From the NCBI RefSeq assembly GCF_020521235.1, contig NZ_BLAY01000040.1, positions 1 to 61,899 of the forward strand: 61,899 nucleotides of DNA, given 5' to 3'. Below the pieces are notes generated by a model, which was not told where the DNA came from, ran no database searches, and worked only from the letters and a program-made list of their open reading frames with translations. The position numbers and the translations under genes are program-made. Every line of letters starts with the position of its first letter. The first letter of the stretch is position 1. Shown one piece after another: positions 8,721 through 17,898 of this stretch. The stretch is from Microseira wollei NIES-4236. Lineage in GTDB: Bacteria > Cyanobacteriota > Cyanobacteriia > Cyanobacteriales > Aerosakkonemataceae.

Positions 8721-11700
8721 ATGATTATCCAACCCATCAGCAACATTATTGCTAAAGTTTCTCGCAAAGCAACCTTGCGAATTGTCCTGATAGTCCCATT
8801 TGTACTGCAAATTACTGGTACGGTGGCTTTAGTGGGGTATCTCTCGTTTAAAAACGGACAGGAAGCAGTCAACGATGTTGCTTCACAATTGCGGAGAGAA
8901 ATTAGCGATCGCACGAGCGATCGCATCATAAATTACCTAAAAACACCGCAGCAGATTAATTTAAACAATGTCAATGCTGTAGATCTCGGTCAGGTGGATA
9001 TAAAAAATCCCAAAAACTTAGAACTCCACTTTTTAAAACAAATTCAAGCGTTCGATTCACTGACTAGAATTGCTTTCAGCAACCCGCAGGGCGGGCTTAT
9101 TTCAAGTGGAAACGATGAAAGAGGTTTGACAGTTACATTAACAGAAAATTACCAAAAGGGTGTCCTGCGAGTGTATGGGGTAGATAGCCAAGGCAATCGC
9201 CAAAAAATGTTGGTCAATCTGCCAAATTATGATGTGACAAAGCGACCTTTTTACCAGATTGCCGTGCAAGCAGGCAAACCTACATGGAGTCCCATTTATC
9301 TCTACATTCCTTATTCTAGAAACTTAGGTATTTCTGCTAGCTACCCCCTCTACGATCCGGCGGGTAAGCTGCAAGGTGTTTTAAGTAGCGATCTATCCCT
9401 TGTAGCTATCAGTGACTTCCTGCAAAGTTTAAAAATCGGGACTCGCGGACAGGCTTTTATTATCGAGAGATCGGGGTTAATAGTAGCTTCTTCAACCACG
9501 GAACCACCCTTCTTAAAAACTGCCGATAATCAAGAGATAAAACGACTGAAAGCTACTGAAAGTAGGGAGCAGATAATTCGCTTGACAGCGCAGCATTTGA
9601 CCTCTTACTTTGGGGAATTGACCAAGATTAACACCGCAAAACAACTTGATTTTGAAATCAAAGGCGAACGGCAATTCATACAGGTTACACCCTTTAAGGA
9701 TGAGTTTGGTCTAGACTGGTTAATTGTCGTGGTGGTTCCAGAAAGCGATTTTATGGAGCAAATCAACGCCAGCAACCGCACCACTATTTTGCTTTGTCTC
9801 GCCGCTTTAATTGCGTCTACAGTCATTGGCATTATCACCGCTGGTTGGGTAATAAAACCCATTTTAATATTGCATAATGCCGCCAATAATATCGCTCAAG
9901 GAAACTGGGATACTCCAGTAAAACTTGACCGCGCCGATCAATTAGGAGAACTGGCAAATTCTTTTAATATTATGGCGTTACAATTGCGGCGTTCATTTGA
10001 AGATATGCAATATTTGAATGATGTTTTGTCGGAGAAAGAAAAAGCGTTATCAGACTATAATGAAATTTTAGAAACGCAAATTTTAGAACGAACAAAGGCA
10101 TTCAGAGAAAGCGAACAGCGGTTTATAAATTTCTTTGAAACGGCGGCGATTGGTATGTGCATTGTTTCCTTAGAAGGAAAATTTTTAAATTTTAATTCTG
10201 TAATTTGTGAAATTTTTGGTTATTCAGAATCTGAGTTGCTGTCTCTAACTTGGCAAGAACTTACTTATCCAGAAGACGTGGAAGTTAGCCAAGAATATCG
10301 CCGGAAAATTTTGGCTGAAGAAATTTCCTATTACCATCTCGAAAAGCGTTATCTGCATAAAAATGGGCAAGTGATTTGGACTTTGGTGAGTGTGTCAGTT
10401 GTGCGAGATGAAAAGCAACAGCCGCTTCATTTTATTTGTCAAATTCAAGATATAAGCGATCGCCAACAAACAGAAGCAGCTTTGCGTGCCAGTGAAGCCC
10501 GCTTCAGAGCAATTTTTGCAGCATTTCCCGATCTGTTTTTCCTCGTAGCCGCCGAAGGCACAATTCTGGAATATCAAACTAGGCAAATTACAGACTTATA
10601 CGTAACTCCAGAAGCTTTTATGGGTAAACGGGTACAGGAAGTTCTACCCGATCCAGTTAATCAACAATTCTATGGAGCAATTGAACGCGCACTTCAAACC
10701 GACTCCATCATTAGTATGGAATATTGCTTGCCCTTGCCAAAAGGAGAGCAGACATTTGAAGCGCGTCTCGTTCGCTTCCAGGAAGATCGAGTCATCTGTT
10801 TGATTCGCAATATAAGCGATCGTAAAGCCGCAGAAATTGCCCTACAAGCTGCCAAAGAAGCCGCCGAAGTCGCCAACACCGCAAAAAGCGCCTTCCTCGC
10901 TAACATGAGCCACGAACTTCGTACCCCCCTCAACGGCATTTTAGGATACGCTCAAATTCTCCAAAAATCAAAAGACTGCAACCCCAATCAAAAGCGCGGT
11001 TTAGAAATAATTCACCAGTGCGGTACTCACCTACTCACCTTAATTAACGATATTTTAGATTTGTCTAAAATCGAAGCCCAAAAACTAGACCTCCATCCCG
11101 AAGAATTTATTTTCCCCACCTTCCTAAATGGGTTAACAGAAATATTCCAAATCCGCGCCAGAGAAAAAGAAATTAACTTTACCTACCAACCCCTAAACGA
11201 ACTCCCCCAATTCATTATCGCCGACGAAAAACGCCTGCGCCAAGTCTTAATTAACTTGCTCAGCAACGCGGTTAAATTCACCGACACCGGCGGCGTCACC
11301 TTCAAAGTAGGCGTAATTGGTAATGGGTCATTCCATTCCCAGGCAGAGCCATTGCATTCCCAGGCAGAGCCATTGCATTCCCAGGCAGAGCCATTGCATT
11401 CCCACGAGGAGAATGCGCCAGGGAATGAGGGGAAAGCTGCGCCAGGGAACGAGGGGAAAGCTGCGCTATGGAACGAGGGAAAAAAAGACCAATTACCAAT
11501 TAGCAATTACCAATTACCAATTCCTTTTACGAAAATCCGCTGCCAAATTGAAGATACCGGCATCGGCATCAATCCAGAACAATTGGAAAAAATATTCTTG
11601 CCCTTCGAGCAAGTAGGAGATATTTCCCGTCGCGCCGAAGGAACTGGATTAGGACTCGCTATTAGTCAGAAAATTGTTGCATTAATGGGAAGCAATATTT

Positions 11701-12473
11701 TTGTCAAAAGTACCCCCGGCGTTGGCAGCACATTTTGGTTCGACCTCGACTTGCCAGAAGGCTCCATATCGATAGATTCAATCCCTGTTTTAACGCATAA
11801 TATCATCGGCTACCAAGGCGAAAAACGCAAAATTATGGTAATTGACGACCGTTGGGAAAATTGCGCCGTCCTCGTCAATATGTTAGACCCAATCGGATTT
11901 GAAATTTGCGAAGCTGCTGATGGAAAATCAGGTTTAGAAAAAGCGGTTAATTTTAAACCAGATTTAATTATCACTGACCTAGTAATGCCCGTAATGGATG
12001 GCTTAGAAATGACTCGAAAACTTCGCCAAATTCCCGAATTTCAAAATACAGTTATCATCGCTGCTTCTGCTAATGTATTTGAAGTTGACCGACAACAAAG
12101 TCTAGAAGCTGGCTGCAACGATTTTCTCCCCAAACCCATCCAAGCCGAAGATTTGTTGCACAAAATCGAGGATTATTTAAATTTATCGTGGATTGTTGAA
12201 AACCAGGAAGAAACTCAAAACCCTGAAACATTGCCTACAGAAATAGAAATGGTAATGCCCCCATTTGAGCAACTGATAACCCTGTATAAATCAGCCTACG
12301 TTGGTTATACCGATTTAGTTGAGCAGGAAGCGATTCGCATCCAACAATCCTATCCTGAAGCGACTATCTTTGCCAACCGAATAATCGAACTTAGCGAAGA
12401 TTTTGAAACTGAGAAAATTGTTAATTTAATCGAACAATATTTCCCAGAAGCATCAAACTTTCAATGTCAGTAG
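8721..12473 (+). CDS. hybrid sensor histidine kinase (Cache-HAMP-PAS-PAS-HisKA-HATPase-REC)
   Basis: A 1250-residue membrane sensor kinase. A transmembrane helix (about 19-43) precedes a large extracytoplasmic Cache-type sensor (about 50-350) and a second helix (about 354-378); then HAMP, a short coiled coil, two PAS domains (about 466-580 and 593-703), HisKA with phospho-acceptor His in FLANMSHELRTPLNGI (about His731), HATPase_c with LLSNAVKFT, DTGIGI and GTGLGLAI, and a receiver with Asp in IITDLVMPVMDG (about Asp1086). A helical tail of about 95 residues follows. The frame is open back to a TTG at 8583, but the ATG at 8721 directly precedes the first helix. About 70 residues of repeat-derived sequence are inserted in the ATPase domain. 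The ligand is unknown and no separate regulator gene is adjacent. Confidence 0.92.
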   Translation: MIIQPISNIIAKVSRKATLRIVLIVPFVLQITGTVALVGYLSFKNGQEAVNDVASQLRREISDRTSDRIINYLKTPQQINLNNVNAVDLGQVDIKNPKNLELHFLKQIQAFDSLTRIAFSNPQGGLISSGNDERGLTVTLTENYQKGVLRVYGVDSQGNRQKMLVNLPNYDVTKRPFYQIAVQAGKPTWSPIYLYIPYSRNLGISASYPLYDPAGKLQGVLSSDLSLVAISDFLQSLKIGTRGQAFIIERSGLIVASSTTEPPFLKTADNQEIKRLKATESREQIIRLTAQHLTSYFGELTKINTAKQLDFEIKGERQFIQVTPFKDEFGLDWLIVVVVPESDFMEQINASNRTTILLCLAALIASTVIGIITAGWVIKPILILHNAANNIAQGNWDTPVKLDRADQLGELANSFNIMALQLRRSFEDMQYLNDVLSEKEKALSDYNEILETQILERTKAFRESEQRFINFFETAAIGMCIVSLEGKFLNFNSVICEIFGYSESELLSLTWQELTYPEDVEVSQEYRRKILAEEISYYHLEKRYLHKNGQVIWTLVSVSVVRDEKQQPLHFICQIQDISDRQQTEAALRASEARFRAIFAAFPDLFFLVAAEGTILEYQTRQITDLYVTPEAFMGKRVQEVLPDPVNQQFYGAIERALQTDSIISMEYCLPLPKGEQTFEARLVRFQEDRVICLIRNISDRKAAEIALQAAKEAAEVANTAKSAFLANMSHELRTPLNGILGYAQILQKSKDCNPNQKRGLEIIHQCGTHLLTLINDILDLSKIEAQKLDLHPEEFIFPTFLNGLTEIFQIRAREKEINFTYQPLNELPQFIIADEKRLRQVLINLLSNAVKFTDTGGVTFKVGVIGNGSFHSQAEPLHSQAEPLHSQAEPLHSHEENAPGNEGKAAPGNEGKAALWNEGKKDQLPISNYQLPIPFTKIRCQIEDTGIGINPEQLEKIFLPFEQVGDISRRAEGTGLGLAISQKIVALMGSNIFVKSTPGVGSTFWFDLDLPEGSISIDSIPVLTHNIIGYQGEKRKIMVIDDRWENCAVLVNMLDPIGFEICEAADGKSGLEKAVNFKPDLIITDLVMPVMDGLEMTRKLRQIPEFQNTVIIAASANVFEVDRQQSLEAGCNDFLPKPIQAEDLLHKIEDYLNLSWIVENQEETQNPETLPTEIEMVMPPFEQLITLYKSAYVGYTDLVEQEAIRIQQSYPEATIFANRIIELSEDFETEKIVNLIEQYFPEASNFQCQ
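11334..11522 (+). repeat. tandem repeats inside the kinase ATPase domain
   Basis: Three perfect 21-bp units (11334-11354, 11355-11375, 11376-11396) encode HSQAEPL three times. Then come two and a half 24-bp units (about 11414-11475) encoding APGNEGKA, and finally STRR-like CAATTACCAATTAGC units (11490-11522) encoding QLPISNYQLPI. All lie in frame, so the kinase stays open. Confidence 0.95.
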
Positions 12474-12481
12474 TATCGCCT

Positions 12482-12643
12482 CGTTACCAGGCAAGAGCCT
12501 GGTAACGCTACCCCAGAGGCTGCGGCCTCTGGTGAGGTCGGGAGGCCAGAGCCTCCCAAACTGCATTTCCAGGCTATGCCTGGAAACGAGCCAACGAAAC
12601 GAGCCAAACGAGCCAATTAGCAATTAGCAATTAGCAATTACCA
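12482..12643. repeat. four back-to-back hairpins plus STRR units
   Basis: Four hairpins follow each other: CGTTACCAGGC/GCCTGGTAACG (12482-12507), CCAGAGGC/GCCTCTGG (12513-12532), GGGAGGC/GCCTCCC (12540-12557) and TTTCCAGGC/GCCTGGAAA (12566-12586). AACGAGCC repeats and TTAGCAA units follow. The block separates the convergent kinase and glyS genes and may end transcription from both sides, although no T-run is seen. Confidence 0.92.
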
Positions 12644-12645
12644 AT

Positions 12646-14799
12646 TTAACTCTTGACTATCGCCCCAAAATCTGCTAAAACCCGCGCATGATTTCGCAAC
12701 AATCCTAACAGATTTAAACGGTTGCGCCGGATGTCTAAATTCTCATCCATTACTAACACGCTTTCTGCGCCATCAAAAAAGGTGCTGACTTTGCTCGTAA
12801 TTTGACCAATCGCTTCCACCAATTGTTGATAATTTCGCTGTTCTCTTGATGCTTTTGTTTGCGGTACTAACTGCACCAAAGCATCATAAAAAGCTTGTTC
12901 GGATGATTTTTGAAACAATTCCGGACGCACTATTGATGTGGGTTCCAATTGTTGTTTATCCAAATCTCCTTGGGCGGCGAGACGGGTAGAACGGTTGACG
13001 GTTTCGTAAATTTCCGCCAGCTTGCCGTTATGCCGAATTTCTTGCAGGAAAATCGCCCGATTTCTCACATCCAATAAATCTTTTAACGCCCTTTCTGTAT
13101 ATTCTGGGTCGTTTTCTCCCAAAACTGCATTGACTAAATCGTAGTCAATTTGCCGATCTTCTTGCAGTAGGGTGCGGATGCGTTGGATAAAGAATTCCTG
13201 CAATTGTTGCAACAGTTCGTCGCGGTTGGCTTTATTGGGATAAGCGGCAATAAAATCTGCTACTGTTTGCTCTAATAACTGTTGCAAGTTGAGCGGTAAC
13301 TCGGCTGTCCAGGTAATATTAATAACCCCATTGGCAGCGCGACGCAAGGCAAAAGGATCCGCAGAACCTGTGGGTAGCATTCCCAACCCGAAGATGCTTA
13401 CTAAGGTATCCAATCTATCTGCTAATCCAACAACTTGACCTGTTAAAGTTTGGGGTAATTTATCTCCCGCACCGCGCGGTAAATAATGTTCAAAAATTGC
13501 CGTTGCGACTGCTTCCGTTTCGCCGCTGGCTGAAGCGTATTTTTGTCCCATTACTCCTTGCAATTCGGGGAATTCTCCCACCATTTGGGTGACGAGATCG
13601 GCTTTACACAACAAGGCTGCGCGTTGGATATTGTTGCTGTCTGACTCGTTTAATTGCAGTTGTGAGGTAATTTTTGCGGCAATATTCTTAATTCGGACAA
13701 CTTTATTACCCACTGAACCCAATTCTTCTTGAAAGGTGACTTTTTCCAATTGGGGCAAGTAACTTTCTAACGGCTTAGCCAAATCGGCGCGATAAAAATA
13801 TTGTCCATCGGATAACCTGGCTCGGATCACCCGTTCGTTTCCGGCAGCAATGTTATCAGATTTAGCTGGATCGCCGTTGGAAATTGTGATGAAAAAGGGT
13901 AATAATTCTTTGGCGTCTTCTGCGGTAAATATGGGGAAATATCGCTGCTGAGTTACCATGACTGTGGTAATAACTTCCACAGGCAAATTCAAGAATTCTG
14001 GTTCAAATTTACCGACAACAGCGGTAGGCCATTCGACTAAATAGGTAACTTCTTCTAATAAATCTGGGTAGATTTCTGCGTAGCCATTTTGCCGTTGAGC
14101 GACGGTTTGAATTTGACGTTTGATGTTGTCGTGACGCTGGGTTTGGTCAACGGCGATGTAGGCAGATTGCAGACAATTGGCATAATCTGTTGCCGAGGGA
14201 ATTGAAACGGGTTCGGGGTGCAAAACGCGATGACCTCGACTGATGCGATCGCTCAAAACCACGTCGCTACCATTCTCCAACTTAATCGGCAGCACAGTAT
14301 CATCCAACAACGCCACCAACCAAACAATTGGACGTGCAAACCGCAAGTCGCCATCCCCCCAGCGCATAAACCGCTTACCTTCTAATTTGCCAATCCACTG
14401 GGGAATTAATTCGGTCAAAATATCGGTCGTTGCGCGTCCGGGAATCGTTTTACGCACAAAGACAAAATCGCCCTTATCCGTAGGACGAACTTCCAGATTG
14501 GCTAATTCTACCCCTTGTTTTTTAGCAAAACCCGCCGCCGCCTGGGTAGGTTGACCATCTTTAAACGCCGCCGCTGCGGGAGGACCTTTAATTTCTTCGA
14601 CTCGAAGAGGTTGCTGTGCGGGTAGACCTTGGATTAGGACGGCGAGGCGGCGGGGAGTACCGTAGACTTCTATTTTCTCCGTCGTCAAGAACTGTTCCGC
14701 AAGAGTTTGGGGGATGATAGATTGCCACTGTGCGATCGCGCTAGGGACAAAATTCGCGGGGAGTTCTTCTGTACCAACTTCCAATAAAAAATTAGCCAT
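12646..14799 (-). CDS. glyS: glycyl-tRNA synthetase beta subunit
   Basis: 717 residues, the usual length for the beta chain of the bacterial alpha2-beta2 glycyl-tRNA synthetase. Recognisable parts are the N-terminus [15 protein letters not shown], then [44 protein letters not shown], the HD-type region [19 protein letters not shown], and [18 protein letters not shown]. The C-terminal anticodon-binding region is complete. The partner glyQ is not in the window, as is common in cyanobacteria where the two genes are separate. The ATG at 14799 gives the expected start. Confidence 0.97.
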   Translation of the reverse strand: MANFLLEVGTEELPANFVPSAIAQWQSIIPQTLAEQFLTTEKIEVYGTPRRLAVLIQGLPAQQPLRVEEIKGPPAAAAFKDGQPTQAAAGFAKKQGVELANLEVRPTDKGDFVFVRKTIPGRATTDILTELIPQWIGKLEGKRFMRWGDGDLRFARPIVWLVALLDDTVLPIKLENGSDVVLSDRISRGHRVLHPEPVSIPSATDYANCLQSAYIAVDQTQRHDNIKRQIQTVAQRQNGYAEIYPDLLEEVTYLVEWPTAVVGKFEPEFLNLPVEVITTVMVTQQRYFPIFTAEDAKELLPFFITISNGDPAKSDNIAAGNERVIRARLSDGQYFYRADLAKPLESYLPQLEKVTFQEELGSVGNKVVRIKNIAAKITSQLQLNESDSNNIQRAALLCKADLVTQMVGEFPELQGVMGQKYASASGETEAVATAIFEHYLPRGAGDKLPQTLTGQVVGLADRLDTLVSIFGLGMLPTGSADPFALRRAANGVINITWTAELPLNLQQLLEQTVADFIAAYPNKANRDELLQQLQEFFIQRIRTLLQEDRQIDYDLVNAVLGENDPEYTERALKDLLDVRNRAIFLQEIRHNGKLAEIYETVNRSTRLAAQGDLDKQQLEPTSIVRPELFQKSSEQAFYDALVQLVPQTKASREQRNYQQLVEAIGQITSKVSTFFDGAESVLVMDENLDIRRNRLNLLGLLRNHARVLADFGAIVKS

Positions 14800-14934
14800 A
14801 CACCAAAGCTTAAATTAGTCAGCTAAAACAGTTTACCGCTATTTCCCCCTCTCCTTGCAGCAGAAGCGGTTTCCTGACGCAGGTCAAACCACCCAGTAAA
14901 CGTAAACAAGTATAAAGATTACAGGCTACTGCTC

Positions 14935-15675
14935 ATGGCAAACAAGGAACATCTAGTTCTGCTCAAGCAAGGAGTGGACACTTGGAACGAGTGGCGGGAA
15001 ACCCACCCGGAAATCAAGCCGGATCTCAGGATAGCAGACCTGCGCGGGTTATATCTCAGGGGAGTCAACCTCAGCAAAGTCAACCTCAGCCAAACCAACC
15101 TCAGCCAAGCGTACCTTAGAGGCGCAAACCTCAGAAAAGCCTACCTCAGAAGCGCCAACCTCAGAAGTGCCAACCTCAGCCAAACTAACCTCAACGACGC
15201 ACACCTAAGTATGGCAGATTTGAGGGGAGCAGATCTGAACCAGGCTAACCTGACAATGGCAGACTTAAGCGAAGCCAACCTCTATCTAGCAGACTTAAGC
15301 GAAGCCAACCTGCAACTAGCAGACCTCAGAGGCGCATATCTGACCAGATCCGACTTATTTGCCGCCGATTTAAGCAAAGCAGACTTATTTGCCGCCGATT
15401 TAAGCCGAACCCAAGCACTTAACACGAACTTTAACCAGGCAATATTAACTGGAGTTTGTATAGAAGATTGGAAAATCAACAGCGACACCCAATTTGAACG
15501 ATCGCTTTGTGACTATATTTATCTACACAATAACTGCAAACAACGTCGTCCCATTCATAGAAGTTTTGCTCCTGGAGAATTTACCAAAATTTGTCAGGGT
15601 TGCTTGAAACCCGGTTTTTCTAAAAAACCCGGTTTCTCGTCAATTACAGGGTTTCAAGCAACCCGGTTTTTCTAA
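14935..15675 (+). CDS. pentapeptide-repeat protein with repeat-derived C-terminus
   Basis: A 246-residue protein. After a helical cap (MANKEHLVLLKQGVDTWNEW) come about 24 A(D/N)LXX pentapeptides (residues about 35-165), which fold as a right-handed quadrilateral beta-helix; the function of such cyanobacterial proteins is generally unknown. A domain with two Cys (about 185-222) follows. The last roughly 22 residues (KPGFSKKPGFSSITGF and after) are encoded by two AACCCGGTTTTTCT repeats, so the original C-terminus was probably near residue 224 (KICQGCL). The gene stands alone between the divergent glyS and repeats. Confidence 0.88.
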   Translation: MANKEHLVLLKQGVDTWNEWRETHPEIKPDLRIADLRGLYLRGVNLSKVNLSQTNLSQAYLRGANLRKAYLRSANLRSANLSQTNLNDAHLSMADLRGADLNQANLTMADLSEANLYLADLSEANLQLADLRGAYLTRSDLFAADLSKADLFAADLSRTQALNTNFNQAILTGVCIEDWKINSDTQFERSLCDYIYLHNNCKQRRPIHRSFAPGEFTKICQGCLKPGFSKKPGFSSITGFQATRFF

Positions 15676-15690
15676 AAAACCCGGTTCCTA
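15606..15690. repeat. AACCCGGTTTTTCT palindrome pair overlapping a gene end
   Basis: Two copies of CAACCCGGTTTTTC with TAAAAAACCCGGTT (from about 15606 and 15658) flank a short spacer with TTTCAAGCAACCC. The first copy and half of the second lie within the pentapeptide gene. Confidence 0.88.
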
Positions 15691-15945
15691 GTCAAGGTTT
15701 TATATCAAATCCGGTGGCATCGGAATGATCGGCCTTTCTTGTTAATTGCTAATTGCTAATTGCTAATTGACCCTACGTGCAGTAATTCCGATGCAACGGG
15801 AAACGATATTATACCAATTTCCCTTGATACGTGCTACACCTCAAAAGGTAGGTAGGGGCGGGTTTTACCAATCACGTCAGGGAAAAACAAACAATTTCTC
15901 TAAACCCGCCCCCAAGTGTGGCGCATTCATGGGAAAACGGTATTT
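15691..15945. other. intergenic, no gene seen
   Basis: The stretch holds a short STRR array (TTAATTGC units, about 15740-15768) and a GGTAGGGGCGGGTTTACC-like dispersed repeat with a later GTTTTACC/AAACCCGCC partner (15850-15912). Reading frames here are short and show no family features. Confidence 0.6.
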
Positions 15946-16080
15946 CAAGTTGCTAGTTGTCTCATGCATAGCAGCTAATGGCTAATGGCTAATGGCTAAT
16001 GGCTAATGTGAGTAAAAATCCCAGATTAGCAATTAGCAATTAGCCATTAGCAATTAGCATGTTTATAACTAGCAACTTGC
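15946..16080. repeat. foldback element with AAGTTGCTAGTT termini, copy A
   Basis: The left end CAAGTTGCTAGTTGT (15946-15960) and the right end ATAACTAGCAACTTGC (16065-16080) are inverted and match at 14 of 15 bases. Inside, GCTAATG heptamers on the left face TTAGCAATTAGCCA units on the right, around a short core with AAAAATCCCAGATTAGC. Two further copies lie at 22130 and 37600. Confidence 0.9.
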
Positions 16081-16084
16081 AGTA

Positions 16085-16589
16085 TTAGAAATTAAAAGTT
16101 GTGCGAATTACGCCGATTGTTGTCGTGTCATTTCGTTTATCCCCTTCAGGATTAAACAACACAAAAGCTCCCGGCGTAACGCTGATATTATCGCTGATTT
16201 GAATCCGATAGTAAGCTTCTAAATGATAGGGAGTTGTCCTGTCAACATCGGGATTTGCTTTCAGACTCGCATCCCCATCTGCTGCGACGCGAAATAGCGG
16301 CTGTCCAAAAATTAAACCCGCACTATTACCGCTGACAAAAACATCTTTGAAATGCCAACCCGCCATCCAACTGGTAAGCGTAGAAGTGCAACGCTTGAAA
16401 AGCCTAGTGTGTGGGGTCTACGTCAGTTAGCTGCGATACTGAGGTGACTTGTCCGATTGGGTCAGAGTCCTCAGTCAGCGAAGTATCAAAAGCGATCGCA
16501 GGCATTATCCCCAAAGATGCACAACCGAGGATCGAAATCGACAAACCTACTCTACCAAGAAACGGCAGACGATATTTGTTCACAAGCAC
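16085..16589 (-). pseudogene. iron-uptake porin (OprB-like) remnant with internal deletion
   Basis: The start codon region (16589-16404) encodes a signal peptide (GRVGLSISILGCASLGIM, cut near AIA-FD) and the conserved SVSQLTDV segment that begins the SLH-like part of cyanobacterial porins, and then stops at a TAG. The second piece (from about 16390 to 16085, other frame) encodes the last strands of such a porin: GWHFKDVFVSGNSAG, then PYHLEAYYRIQISDNISVTPG and the terminal TTFNF. Cyanobacterial porins are about 500-600 residues; some 400 are missing, including most of the barrel, so this cannot be functional. The foldback element at 15946-16080 abuts its 3' end. Confidence 0.8.
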
Positions 16590-16630
16590 TCCTCTACTGA
16601 AATTTAAGATTTAAGATAGCAGAAGCACGG

Positions 16631-16857
16631 GTTGGCGGGAAATGCCATTCAAGAATTTCTTTTAATTCTAGATGTTTGGGGAGCCAAAATGCGATATCGT
16701 TGCCGTGACCAATCCCGATCTACCTGTGGGCGATACAAATGCCAAAAAAGTAGGAATTGCCACTCTTAGGGGAAAAAAATCGTTCTGACACTACACAGAC
16801 AGCTAAACAACCGCCCACTCCCGACTAAGGCTGAAGGTGCAATAAATTCAAAAGCTT
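16631..16857 (-). pseudogene. ghost copy of the neighbouring ABC exporter gene pair
   Basis: Read against the intact genes to the right, three blocks match in the same order and orientation: 16640-16707 matches the C-terminal end of the ATPase gene (about 17963-18038, nearly identical over TTTAATTCTAGATGTTTGGG and following), 16707-16780 matches the permease around 19381-19450, and 16792-16855 matches the permease around 19503-19575. Everything between is deleted. This is a decayed, truncated duplicate of the ATPase-permease pair. No frame is open. Confidence 0.8.
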
Positions 16858-16933
16858 GAGCCATTGACACAATTTTTACATTTTATTAACAAAATATGGC
16901 AATTGAGTTCCACCTGGTGGATATTTTTTATAG

Positions 16934-17641
16934 ATGAAATTTACTGCAACCAAAGAGGTTATGAAGCAAGTTAAAAGAAAGCCGAGTACCTTCAATGAGT
17001 ACGAGCAATATCGGCAGCAAATAAAAAGCGGCGATGTGATTGCCTTTTCGGGTAAAGAAGGATTTTCTTCTTTAATTAAATGGGCGACGCGCTCTATATA
17101 CTCTCACGTCGGCATAGTGCTTGAAGTTGAAATGGGCGGAGGATTTGGAAAAAGTCTTCTAGTTGTCGAGTCTACCACTTCTATTGGCTATACGGATGCT
17201 GATGGAAAAGAAGTTATCAAAGGGATTCAGATTAATTGGCTATCTAAGCGCCTAGATATGTATGATGGTGAGGTTTGGTTAGTGCCGCTCAAGGAAAAGC
17301 TAGCAAAAGACAGTTTGGAAAGAATGCAAACTTGGTTAAGACAAACTAATAACAAAAAGGTACGCTACGACAGTTATCAACCCCTTGGTTCTGGCTTAGA
17401 TTTATGGGATAATGTGCTGGGATTAACTAATAAAGCAGACCTGTCGCGGCTGTTTTGTTCTGAACTTGTCACGGCGGCTTTGCAGATAGCTGGTGTACTT
17501 AATAACCCAGAAATTAATGCATCTGAGCAAACTCCACGGGATGTTGTTAATTTTCCCTGTTTTGTTAATCCTCCTATTCTCATCTGCAAAATCCAATCGG
17601 GCAAAAACCGATACTACTCAGTTAGAAGTAGGGGTGACTAA
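16934..17641 (+). CDS. NlpC/P60-like (YiiX/YebB-type) cysteine hydrolase
   Basis: 235 residues with the permuted papain-like layout. The His-containing strand comes first (IKSGDVIAFSGKEGFSSLIKW, then SIYSHVGIVLEV, His about 63) and the Cys helix last (LSRLFCSELVTAALQIAG, Cys about 177). Enzymes of this group hydrolyse amide or thioester bonds, often on lipids or peptidoglycan. There is no signal peptide, so it is probably cytoplasmic. The last residues (SVRSRGD) look unnatural, and another frame stays open to about 17714 with a lysine/glutamate-rich sequence, so a small 3' frameshift is possible. It lies alone between the ghost exporter and the intact one. Confidence 0.75.
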   Translation: MKFTATKEVMKQVKRKPSTFNEYEQYRQQIKSGDVIAFSGKEGFSSLIKWATRSIYSHVGIVLEVEMGGGFGKSLLVVESTTSIGYTDADGKEVIKGIQINWLSKRLDMYDGEVWLVPLKEKLAKDSLERMQTWLRQTNNKKVRYDSYQPLGSGLDLWDNVLGLTNKADLSRLFCSELVTAALQIAGVLNNPEINASEQTPRDVVNFPCFVNPPILICKIQSGKNRYYSVRSRGD

Positions 17642-17779
17642 AGTAAAAATTGAGTCAGAGCGGGGAAAAACTGAGTTAACAAAGGTTGATGCTACATTGA
17701 CTACTGAAAGTTAAGATTTAAGATTTCAGATTGCAGATTTTCAATCTCAATTAAATCTGCGAGCTAAAATCTCGAGGTC

Positions 17780-17846
17780 ATCACCTTTGTTTCGACCTTG
17801 ATCTCTGGTTACTAAATCGACGATTTTTCTGAGAAACAAAGGTGAT
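17780..17846. repeat. inverted repeat with ATCACCTTTGTTT arms
   Basis: Perfect 13-bp arms ATCACCTTTGTTT (17780-17792) and AAACAAAGGTGAT (17834-17846), with CGACGATTTTTC in the loop and TTTGCGTCAGGACT beyond. It belongs to the AGGACTTACGCA family also seen at 6691, 37471, 54140 and 58697. Confidence 0.88.
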
Positions 17847-17898
17847 TTGCGTCAGGACTGCTCAATTAAATCTGCGAGCTAAAATCTTAAATATGCAA

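Noticed and set aside
11183-11616. Opposite-strand and shifted frames across the kinase repeat region
   Set aside because: They are open only because the 21- and 24-bp repeats have lengths divisible by three; none resembles a protein family.
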